NCBI GenBank assembly: GCA_005788585.1
Contig: SYBY01000068.1
Location: 1-7,902 of the forward strand
From: Actinomycetota bacterium
GTDB lineage: Bacteria; Actinomycetota; Thermoleophilia; Solirubrobacterales; Solirubrobacteraceae
Reading direction: 5' to 3'
Length of the DNA stretch: 7,902 bases
The notes under the pieces are model-generated. The model was not told the DNA's origin. It saw only the letters and a list, made by a program, of their open reading frames with translations, and ran no database searches. Made by a program: the position numbers and the translations under genes. Numbering within the stretch: the first letter of the stretch is position 1; every line of letters starts with the position of its first letter. Below, one piece after another: positions 1 through 5,573 of the stretch.

Positions 1-690
1 ACAGTTCGCCGCGACGGGCAGCATCGCCGACGACCGCTCTGCGAGCACGGCCATGAGCGCGTACTGGTCGGCGAACAGCCGTCGTGCGCGCGGCACGACG
101 AGCGGGTCGGCCTGGAGGACGTCGACCACGCGGTACAGCCAATGGCGCCAGCGGTCGCGGACCGCATCGACCGCGCCGGCCGGGACCACGACCACGCCGG
201 AGTTCGCGTAGCGCGGCATCGGCGCGCCGGTGCACGTCGCCACGGCGTCGCGCGGCGGCACGGGGATCTCCAGCGCCGCGCACAACCGCGCCCATCCGGC
301 GACGTCCAGCGGATCCTGGTCTGCCGGCTTTGCGGCCATCCGCGAGGCGTGCTGCGTCAGGAGCGGCGCAGGGTCCCCCACGACGACGATGTCGCAGTCG
401 AGCATCGCCAGCGCGTCGGCCCCGCCGAGGTCCAGTTCGAGCAGCCGCAGCTTGTTCGCGTACGAGATCCGGGCATCGAACGGCGGGACCTCGTGGACGC
501 GGACGTCGAGCTCACGCAGGGCCGTCAGGTCGAGCCCGGCGGTCGGCCCGGCGAAGCACGCGTGCACCGGTGCGTCCGCCGACGTCCCCCCGAGATTGCG
601 CAACGACCACGCCAGCAGCGCAACCCGGTCGACCCAGCCTGCCGTCGGTTCGGCCGCGCACCCGTAGGCGATCGAGGGGACGGCGGTCAT
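1..690 (-). CDS. GT-A-like glycosyltransferase, 3' end cut by window edge
   Basis: I read 230 codons from ATG at 690 to the window edge with no stop, so the C-terminus is missing. The N-terminus (VPSIAYGC) looks like the first strand of a nucleotide-sugar-binding fold. An LDCD segment at residues 97-100 provides a DxD-type metal/nucleotide-sugar motif, followed by IVVVGDP. YANSGVVVVP (161-170) and FADQYAL (206-212) resemble the NSG and DQ motifs of GT8-like retaining transferases. I see no signal peptide or membrane segment, so it is probably cytoplasmic and uses an activated sugar. The start is supported by GGAAGG seven bases upstream of the ATG, and by ATGA overlap with the sulfotransferase stop, which implies translational coupling. 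As the last visible gene of the polysaccharide operon it may add a sugar to the repeat unit or decorate the chain. Donor and acceptor cannot be told. Fold-level assignment is fairly secure; the exact family is not. Confidence 0.8.
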   Translation of the reverse strand, partial: MTAVPSIAYGCAAEPTAGWVDRVALLAWSLRNLGGTSADAPVHACFAGPTAGLDLTALRELDVRVHEVPPFDARISYANKLRLLELDLGGADALAMLDCDIVVVGDPAPLLTQHASRMAAKPADQDPLDVAGWARLCAALEIPVPPRDAVATCTGAPMPRYANSGVVVVPAGAVDAVRDRWRHWLYRVVDVLQADPLVVPRARRLFADQYALMAVLAERSSAMLPVAANC

Positions 691-1535
691 CCGCCGCCCT
701 TCCCGGTCAGGACCGCCGCGACGTCCCAGGACGGAGCCGGCACCGCCGCCCAGTCCTCGAGGCTGTAGCCGAACCGGCGCACCCGCCGCTCGTACCGGCG
801 GGCGATCGCCTGGCCATACAGCGTCTGCGCGGGGTTGGAACCCCACTGGCGCTCGTACTCGTCGTTCAGCCCGGTGCGCGCTTCGACCTGCAGATCGACG
901 GGATCCAGCCCGAGGAAGCGCTGGATGCGCGCGAGCTCGCGATCCGGCCGGCCGACGAGGTCCTCGTAGCGGACGAGGAGCACCCGGTCGAGCTCGACCG
1001 CGTCCGCGAGGAACAGCTCGTAGGCGACGAGCCAGTGCCGGACGAGGTCATGGACCCGGACATGCTTCAGCGGCCCCGCCCACTTCCGCGTGGCCATCGC
1101 GACCGCGCCCGGGTGGCGGCAGACCATCACGAACGCCGCGCCGGGATAGACGGCCTGCAGGAAGCGGGCCATGATCAGGTTCGGCGGAGACTTCTCCAGC
1201 AGCACCGGCCTGCCGGTGTCCCAGTGCGGGTCCCACGCGGCGTCCAGACGCGCCCGGGTCAGGTCGTCGACCAGTGGCGAGCGCTCCGTCAGGTGCGCCG
1301 CCCGGGCGAAGGCGAACCCTCCGGGCCCGCCGTGCGAGGAGGCCACCGGATAGACCTCCTGCAGATGCTGCCCCTCGTCCTCGGGCACACCCGTCCCGGT
1401 GAAGCCGCTGACCTGAGGGTGCTCGGCGAGCCACCGGGCGAGCGGAGTCGTCCCCGACCGGTGCAGCCCGCCGACGAAGACGTGACGGGGGACGGTGACG
1501 GTGGCGCGTGCGGGAGGCTCTTGGGTGACGGACAC
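687..1535 (-). CDS. Sulfotransferase family protein (PAPS-dependent)
   Basis: This 282-residue protein is predicted to transfer sulfate from 3'-phosphoadenosine-5'-phosphosulfate to a hydroxyl or amino acceptor. FVGGLHRSGTTPLARWL (20-36) is the 5'-phosphosulfate-binding loop. EKSPPN (114-119) resembles the conserved K-x-P segment. VMVCRHPGAVAMATRKW (136-152) carries the 3'-phosphate-binding Arg/His-Pro motif, and RYEDLVGRP (189-197) is the usual strand-end motif. The EDEGQHLQ segment near 52-59 fits the Sulfotransferase_3 / tyrosylprotein-sulfotransferase-like group. Length is normal and no motif is broken. The start is GTG at 1535; a GAGGA partly formed by the upstream stop lies only 3 bases away, so coupling is likely. 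It begins 6 bp after the Wzy-like gene and its TGA overlaps the glycosyltransferase ATG. Context favours a carbohydrate acceptor on an exported polysaccharide or glycolipid, but the substrate is inferred from neighbours only. Confidence 0.92.
   Translation of the reverse strand: MSVTQEPPARATVTVPRHVFVGGLHRSGTTPLARWLAEHPQVSGFTGTGVPEDEGQHLQEVYPVASSHGGPGGFAFARAAHLTERSPLVDDLTRARLDAAWDPHWDTGRPVLLEKSPPNLIMARFLQAVYPGAAFVMVCRHPGAVAMATRKWAGPLKHVRVHDLVRHWLVAYELFLADAVELDRVLLVRYEDLVGRPDRELARIQRFLGLDPVDLQVEARTGLNDEYERQWGSNPAQTLYGQAIARRYERRVRRFGYSLEDWAAVPAPSWDVAAVLTGKGGG
698..703 (-). promoter_or_regulatory. Ribosome binding site for the glycosyltransferase
   Basis: On the minus strand GGAAGG lies seven bases before the ATG at 690, inside the last codons of the sulfotransferase gene. 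Together with the ATGA stop/start overlap it supports this start. Confidence 0.6.
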
Positions 1536-1541
1536 GGGTCC

Positions 1542-2978
1542 TCAGGGGGTCGGCGCGGACGTGGAGGGGCGGCCCAGTGCCGCCGGGCCGGCGGCGAGAC
1601 CGGCCCACGTGAGCAACAGCAGGAGGGTGAAGGTGCCCGCCATGGGCGTCACCAGGAGCAGGACGACGACGTAGACGGACAGCGCGAAGAGACCGATCCG
1701 CCACGGGCGCAGCGCGTCGGGCCTCGGCCCGGTCATGCCGGAGAGCAGCGCCAGCCCGATGCCGAGGATCCACAGCGTCGTCCCGAGCAGCCCCAGCTCG
1801 GACAGCCGAGCGAGCACCACGTTGTGGACGCCGGTCTTCGCCTGCGCCGTGAGGGGGTAGTCCTCGCCCTGCCAGAAGAAGTCGTTGCCGACGCGCTCGA
1901 AGGTGTCCCAGCCGTGGCCGGTCAGCGGGCGGTCGAGGAACATGTTCACCGCAGCCGTGTTGAGGTTCTGGCGGTCCCAGACCGATCCCTGGGCGTTCGC
2001 CCGGGTGTCGGCCGCGGCCGACAGGCCGGGCACGAACGTGAACGCAGCGGCCACCCCCAGGGCGCCGACCGCGATCGCGGGCAGCAACCACGGACGCAGC
2101 TCCCGGAACGAGACGAACGTCAGGAGCGTCGCGACGCTCGCGCCGATCCACGCGCTGCGCTGGAGGCTCAGCAGGACCCCGAGCGCGCAGCCTGCCATCA
2201 CCAGCACGCAGACGGCTCGCAGGCGCCCGTCGTCCGTGCGGCCGCGCATGATCCCCGCGGCGGTCGCACAGGAGAACATCGCGAACGCGTTCGTGGCCGC
2301 GTCCAGGAACGGCCCGCGTGCGCGCCCGAAGTGAATGCCCAGCGAAGGGTCGGCGATGAAGCCCGGGACGACGTAGCCGCGCGCGGCGGTGCTCTCCATG
2401 ACCGCGGTGATCGCGAGGTAGCCGCCCAGGCCCACGAGCATCCAGCCGAAGACGCGCCGGTCGCGCTCCGTGTAGAAGATCAGCGGCGCGACGAGGAACA
2501 CCGCGAAGGCCGACAGGCCCATGCGGTCGACGACGCGCAGCGGGTCTGCGAGCAGCGTGCCCGACACCAGTGCCGACAGCAGGACGTAGGCCACGAACGC
2601 GCCCAGGACGACATGCGCGGGCCCGACCCGCAGTGGGGGCCGGTCGCGGACCGCGGGGACGCGCAGGACCGCCGCGAGCACCGCGACCGCGATGAGCATG
2701 CGATCGGGCGCGACGAACTGCGGCAGGCCCAGGTACGCCCAGTTGCCGGCCAGCGGCGACAGCACGATGCCCGCCGAGAGGAGGATCGCCGGGTGGGTCC
2801 CGGTGGAGACCGCCGCGAGCCCGGCCAGCCCGACGAGCGTCGTCAGCAGCAGGAACTGCGGGGCCGGAACCGTGTACCAGCGGGTCACCGCGACCGCGGC
2901 GACGATCAGCAGCACGGCCGCGCCCGCGACGAGCGGCCAGCTCGGGGACCGGGCGGGTGTGACGGGCGCGGCGGTCAT
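1542..2978 (-). CDS. O-antigen ligase / Wzy-type polysaccharide polymerase family membrane protein
   Basis: This is a 478-residue polytopic membrane protein with roughly ten to twelve hydrophobic segments, including 15-32, 42-57, 64-78, 93-107, 121-139, 154-169, 177-193, 254-271, 278-290, 299-316, 398-414 and 428-463. The large outside loop typical of the Wzy/WaaL family falls between about 317 and 398. It carries GHGWDTF (354-360) and HNVVLARLSELGLLG (385-399), which match the family's G-x-G and H-N-x(n)-E-x-G-xx-G signature. LQRSAWIG (272-279) holds the conserved Arg after a membrane helix. The family joins or transfers undecaprenyl-linked glycan units on the outer face of the membrane. An ATG 99 bases further upstream would add a 33-residue Arg/Ser/Ala leader overlapping wzz, so I chose the ATG at 2978, 7 bp after the wzz stop. 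Its ribosome site is poor, consistent with coupled reinitiation. In a probable single-membrane actinobacterium, polymerase is likelier than lipopolysaccharide ligase, but sequence alone does not separate them. Confidence 0.88.
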   Translation of the reverse strand: MTAAPVTPARSPSWPLVAGAAVLLIVAAVAVTRWYTVPAPQFLLLTTLVGLAGLAAVSTGTHPAILLSAGIVLSPLAGNWAYLGLPQFVAPDRMLIAVAVLAAVLRVPAVRDRPPLRVGPAHVVLGAFVAYVLLSALVSGTLLADPLRVVDRMGLSAFAVFLVAPLIFYTERDRRVFGWMLVGLGGYLAITAVMESTAARGYVVPGFIADPSLGIHFGRARGPFLDAATNAFAMFSCATAAGIMRGRTDDGRLRAVCVLVMAGCALGVLLSLQRSAWIGASVATLLTFVSFRELRPWLLPAIAVGALGVAAAFTFVPGLSAAADTRANAQGSVWDRQNLNTAAVNMFLDRPLTGHGWDTFERVGNDFFWQGEDYPLTAQAKTGVHNVVLARLSELGLLGTTLWILGIGLALLSGMTGPRPDALRPWRIGLFALSVYVVVLLLVTPMAGTFTLLLLLTWAGLAAGPAALGRPSTSAPTP

Positions 2979-2985
2979 CGGCAGG

Positions 2986-3903
2986 TCAGGCCAGGCGGCG
3001 GCGCACGACGCGGTTGGCCCAGAGCGTCGCCAGTCCGAGGCCCAGCGCGAGGCCGGCGAGCAGGCCGGCGAAGCCAAGGATCTGCACCCAGCGCCTGCGG
3101 TCTGACGTCGCCTCCTGCGCGGGGTTCAGGACCTGGAGCAGCGACGAGGACGTCGCGCCCTGCGCCGTCGACTGATAGCGCGCCGAGAGTCCTTCCTGCT
3201 GCAGCTTCCAGAACGCGTACGACGACCGTGCCTCGGCGAGCCGGCGGCGGTTGCCGGCCGTGGGATCGTCGCGGTAGGCCTCGCGTGCGCGCTCGACATC
3301 GCCGAGCCGGTCGCTCACCGTCTCGGACACGCGCTTGAACTCCGCGAGGACGCCGCCGGACCCGGGGTCCTCGTCATTGAGCTCACGGACGTAGCGGACG
3401 AGGGAGTCCGAGGTCTCGTTGACGAGCCGGATGGCGCTCTCCTCGGTGGGTCCCGTGGCCCTGATCGTGAACACCGGGCTCTCGGGAATCGGGCTGGCGG
3501 AGATGCGCCGCGAGACCGCCAGCGGCTCCTGGCCGATCTCCGCGGCGACGGGCTCGACGACGTCGATCGCGTTCGCCGTCCGCGAGTACTGCGCGGCGAG
3601 GGACTGCGTGGCGAGCGCGAAACCCGACAGCGCTCCGGGCGCGTTGAGGTTGATGCGCCCGACGCTGAGCCGGGACTGCGCCGTGTAGGTGGGAGCCCGC
3701 TGGAGGGCGAGGGCGAGACCGGCCGCGGTCAGCAGCACCATCGGGAGAATCACGAGCCACGGGTACCGCCGCGCGGCCTGCAGCACCCCGACCGTCGGCG
3801 GTGCGGCGCCGACGACACCGCCGGCGCCGACCCGGCGTGCCGGCGCAGGCGACAGCTCAACGGTTCTGCGGCCGTTCGTCTCGGGGGGATCGGTGTCGAT
3901 CAC
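2986..3903 (-). CDS. Wzz-type polysaccharide chain-length determinant protein
   Basis: This 305-residue protein has the polysaccharide co-polymerase layout. A cytoplasmic N-terminus of about 47 residues precedes membrane helix 1 (49-67). An extracytoplasmic domain of about 200 residues follows, with YTAQSRLSVG (73-82) as the typical first strand, and helix-rich parts at 155-178 and 185-245. Membrane helix 2 is at 272-296 and the tail is short and basic (NRVVRRRLA). PVFTIRATGPTEESAIRLVN (143-162) matches the Wzz segment 'i.v.a...dp..A..laN'. There is no C-terminal Walker A/tyrosine-kinase domain, so it is a stand-alone Wzz-like protein whose kinase, if any, lies elsewhere. The family sets glycan length by acting on Wzy, encoded next with a 7-bp gap. 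I chose GTG at 3903 because GAGGAG lies nine bases before it. Starting at the upstream ATG (4170) would add 89 Arg/Pro-rich residues overlapping the neighbouring gene. The Pro-rich motif usual before helix 2 is weak (NPAQEATSDRR). Confidence 0.87.
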   Translation of the reverse strand: MIDTDPPETNGRRTVELSPAPARRVGAGGVVGAAPPTVGVLQAARRYPWLVILPMVLLTAAGLALALQRAPTYTAQSRLSVGRINLNAPGALSGFALATQSLAAQYSRTANAIDVVEPVAAEIGQEPLAVSRRISASPIPESPVFTIRATGPTEESAIRLVNETSDSLVRYVRELNDEDPGSGGVLAEFKRVSETVSDRLGDVERAREAYRDDPTAGNRRRLAEARSSYAFWKLQQEGLSARYQSTAQGATSSSLLQVLNPAQEATSDRRRWVQILGFAGLLAGLALGLGLATLWANRVVRRRLA

Positions 3904-3912
3904 GGTCAGGGA

Positions 3913-3918
3913 CTCCTC
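3913..3918 (-). promoter_or_regulatory. Ribosome binding site that fixes the wzz-like GTG start
   Basis: On the minus strand GAGGAG is followed by nine bases and then GTG at 3903-3901. It is the best ribosome site in the window. It decides the start of the chain-length gene against the more distant ATG inside the neighbouring coding region. Confidence 0.75.
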
Positions 3919-3947
3919 GTCACGTCGGATGCTGCTTGGGGACGGGT

Positions 3948-3963
3948 CGGGTGCGGACACCCG
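3948..3963 (-). other. Small hairpin between the HEAT-repeat gene and the wzz-like gene
   Basis: A perfect six-base stem, CGGGTG/CACCCG with loop TCCG on the minus strand, lies in the 70-bp spacer. It starts 11 bases after the stop of the HEAT-repeat gene and ends about 30 bases before the wzz ribosome site. There is no T-run after it. It could be a weak terminator or attenuator, or a processing site that alters the ratio of upstream to downstream transcript. In GC-rich DNA a stem this short can also arise by chance. Confidence 0.3.
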
Positions 3964-3973
3964 GGCACGGCGG

Positions 3974-5401
3974 TCACTGCTCGCTGACGGGCTCCAGCTG
4001 AGCGGTGGGCTCCTGCGCCGCGACGGGCGCAGGCGGGGTCGCGGGACGGGGCCCGCGCGGCCACGGCCGGCGGGGCGTCGATGAGGACACCCGTCGGCGC
4101 GGCGCGGAGGAGGCCCGCGCCGGGGCGAGACGCGGCCCGACGGCCGGGACGCCATCCGTCTTCGGCCCACTCCAGGTGTCGGGTTCCTCGGCGACGATGT
4201 CGTCGTCCTCGACCGGGTCTTCGTCTTCGACCGGGTCTTCGTCTTCGACCAGGTCCTCGGCTTCGTCCTCGGACAACGGGTCGTCGAAGGCGATCTCGTC
4301 CTCCGTCAGGTCGTCGTCGAGGTCGTCGAGCTCTCCGAGGTCGTCGTCGTCGATGACCTCGTCGGGGATCGCGTCCCACTCGAGGTCGTCGACCTTCTCG
4401 GGCGGATCGACCGTCTCGACGGCAGCGACGGCACCGGGCTGCTCGTCGGCGCGAGGCTCGGGGGCGAGCTCCACGTGGCCGTGGCCGTTGCCGCTCGGCG
4501 CCGCCGGGGGCTGGGGGGCGGGCAGGAGGAGCAGCCGGTTCTCCGGTCCCGCACCGGGCTTCGGCGGAAACACACCGGCGAGGGGGGCGAGCGCCTCAGC
4601 CACGGACCGGCGCACCCGCGCATCGCCGTCGTCGGCGGCGGCGCGCAGCACGCTCGTCGCGTCCTGCCCGCCGATCGCGCCCAGGGCGTGCGCGGCGGCT
4701 GCCCGTCCCGGCGCAGGCCGGCCGGAGCGCAGGAGGTCGGCCAGCGGCCCGACCGAGGCCAGGCTTCCGAGCTCACCGAGCGCCCGTGCGGCGTGGGCAG
4801 CCCGCGCGTCGTCATCCAGCGCCGCGACGAGGTGTTCCTCGTGCCCGGCGCCGAGTGTCGTCGCGAGGAGCGCCGCACGGGCGGCGATCGCCGGGTCGCG
4901 GTCGCCCAGACGCGGCACGACCACCGCCAGCGCCGCCTCGGCCCGATCGGCGCGACCCGCAACGACCTCCGCGAGCGCGGCCGCGGCATCGTCCAGAGGT
5001 CCGACGGCCGCGCGGGAGAGCAGTGATGCGGCGAGCAGTTCCGCGATGTCGTCGGCGTGCGCGTGGGCGAGCACGTCCCACGCCGCTTCCCGCGCGAAGG
5101 CGAACCTGTCGGCCTCCCACGCCGGCGCCTCCCGGGCGCACGCGCGGGCTCCGGCGTCCGAGCCGCGGCTGCCGAGCGCCCGGATCGCCGCCGCGCGGAC
5201 GTCGTCGAGCGGATCGTCGAGCAGCTCGAGCAGGGCGCGGGTGACGTCGTCGCCCTCGTCGTCGATGAGCAGCCCGATCGCGGTCAGGCGCTGGTCGGCG
5301 GCGAGGTCGACGAGCCAGCCTTCGCGGGTCGGGACGACGTCGCGGCGTCGCAGATCGGCGAGCGCGCGCGTGCGAGGGTCACGTCGGAGGAGCCGGGCCA
5401 T
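3974..5401 (-). CDS. HEAT-repeat protein with acidic tract and basic Pro-rich tail
   Basis: This 475-residue protein has three parts. Residues 1 to about 275 are helical and contain degenerate HEAT/PBS-lyase-type repeats. The clearest are at 54-77 (DPLDDVRAAAIRALG), 168-183, 193-212 (DDDARAAHAARALGELG), 229-245 and 258-275 (GDARVRRSVAEALAPLAG), each ending in a helix with the A-LG or similar pattern. Residues 276-335 are a Pro/Ala/Gly-rich linker. Residues 337-408 are extremely acidic, with runs of Asp/Glu and an exact six-residue repeat VEDEDP. Residues 422-475 are basic and Pro-rich, ending PVSEQ. There is no signal peptide or membrane segment, so it is probably a cytoplasmic scaffold; no catalytic motif is seen. 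The start ATG at 5401 lacks a clear ribosome site. It is 70 bp upstream of wzz on the same strand, suggesting co-expression with surface-polysaccharide genes, but I cannot assign a function. HEAT-like repeats are secure; the role is unknown. Confidence 0.85.
   Translation of the reverse strand: MARLLRRDPRTRALADLRRRDVVPTREGWLVDLAADQRLTAIGLLIDDEGDDVTRALLELLDDPLDDVRAAAIRALGSRGSDAGARACAREAPAWEADRFAFAREAAWDVLAHAHADDIAELLAASLLSRAAVGPLDDAAAALAEVVAGRADRAEAALAVVVPRLGDRDPAIAARAALLATTLGAGHEEHLVAALDDDARAAHAARALGELGSLASVGPLADLLRSGRPAPGRAAAAHALGAIGGQDATSVLRAAADDGDARVRRSVAEALAPLAGVFPPKPGAGPENRLLLLPAPQPPAAPSGNGHGHVELAPEPRADEQPGAVAAVETVDPPEKVDDLEWDAIPDEVIDDDDLGELDDLDDDLTEDEIAFDDPLSEDEAEDLVEDEDPVEDEDPVEDDDIVAEEPDTWSGPKTDGVPAVGPRLAPARASSAPRRRVSSSTPRRPWPRGPRPATPPAPVAAQEPTAQLEPVSEQ
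4193..4264 (-). repeat. 18-bp in-frame tandem repeat encoding VEDEDP units
   Basis: Two exact 18-bp copies lie at 4211-4228 and 4229-4246 (plus-strand unit GACCGGGTCTTCGTCTTC). Each is flanked by a diverged copy, at 4193-4210 and 4247-4264. In the minus-strand gene they encode VEDEDP-VEDEDP bordered by DLVEDE- and VEDDDI-like versions. The unit is a multiple of three, so copy-number changes by slippage would lengthen or shorten the acidic tract without a frameshift. Confidence 0.9.
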
Positions 5402-5476
5402 CAGCGCGCGCCGAAGTGGAGCGTCGGGTGAAACAGAAGCATGCGGGCAACAACGGTGATGGGCGCGCCGTACTTG

Positions 5477-5516
5477 TGCAATGGGGGTTCACCGGTTGTT
5501 CACGCAGGCTCGTTCC
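5477..5516 (+). promoter_or_regulatory. Putative SARP operator: heptamers at 11-bp spacing
   Basis: Heptamers TTCACCG (5488-5494) and TTCACGC (5499-5505) are direct repeats exactly 11 bp apart. In the same register lie a weaker upstream unit TGCAATG (5477-5483) and a downstream unit TCGTTCC (5510-5516). A TATCCA hexamer at 5526-5531 sits nine bases after the last unit and could serve as -10. SARP regulators such as ActII-ORF4 and DnrI are known to bind heptameric direct repeats at 11-bp spacing ending about 8 bp before -10. A SARP gene starts 58 bp further downstream, so autoregulation is a natural inference. Confidence 0.5.
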
Positions 5517-5543
5517 AGGCGCTGGTATCCAGTGTTGCGAGGT

Positions 5544-5560
5544 TCGCGCGATGTGCGCGA
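5544..5560 (+). other. Hairpin just upstream of the PAS-SARP start codon
   Basis: TCGCGC (5544-5549) and GCGCGA (5555-5560) form a perfect six-base stem with loop GATGT, ending 13 bases before the ATG at 5574. If transcription starts near 5537, the hairpin would lie in the 5' leader and could limit ribosome access. It could equally be a dyad operator or chance in GC-rich DNA. Confidence 0.25.
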
Positions 5561-5573
5561 GCGCCTGGATTTC

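Larger units (their letters stand above)
5402..5573. promoter_or_regulatory. Divergent intergenic region between the HEAT-repeat gene and the PAS-SARP gene
   Basis: This 172-bp stretch is the only sizeable non-coding DNA in the window. It must contain the promoters for the plus-strand regulator and probably for the minus-strand HEAT/polysaccharide genes. Base composition is visibly less GC-rich around 5440-5540 than in the flanking genes, as expected for promoters. I could not pick a convincing -35/-10 pair for the minus-strand gene. If the regulator instead starts at the in-frame ATG at 5481, 5481-5573 would be coding. Confidence 0.6.

Noticed and set aside
1048..2151. A 367-codon minus-strand frame spanning the polymerase/sulfotransferase junction
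   Set aside because: It is a shifted-frame shadow of two well-supported genes. The product is Arg/Gly/Pro-rich, including pieces such as repeated RRRP, with no membrane or catalytic motifs.
2979..3077. A longer N-terminus for the polymerase, from the ATG at 3077
   Set aside because: It would add 33 residues of Arg/Ser/Trp-rich sequence overlapping the 3' end of wzz. The ATG at 2978, 7 bp after the wzz stop, gives a normal family N-terminus.
84..3338. A 1084-codon open frame on the plus strand, opposite four minus-strand genes
   Set aside because: Its product is Arg/Gly/Pro/Asp-rich low-complexity sequence with no domain. The opposite strand encodes well-recognised families across the same span. 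Long antisense frames are expected when third positions are almost all G or C.
3904..4170. A longer N-terminus for the Wzz-like protein, from the ATG at 4170
   Set aside because: The extra 89 residues are Arg/Pro-rich, lie out of frame inside the HEAT-repeat gene, and have no better ribosome site than the GAGGAG before GTG 3903.
4201..4264. The short periodic repeat, considered as a CRISPR-like or iteron array
   Set aside because: There are no spacers. The units are contiguous, in frame, and encode acidic residues of a protein.
4005..5459. A 484-codon open frame on the plus strand, opposite the HEAT-repeat gene
   Set aside because: Ser/Ala/Arg-rich translation without domain features; it mirrors the alternating codons of the real minus-strand gene and ends in the intergenic region.
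5462..5469. Palindrome GGCGCGCC in the intergenic region, considered as an operator
   Set aside because: An eight-base GC-only palindrome is common by chance at this composition and has no second copy nearby.
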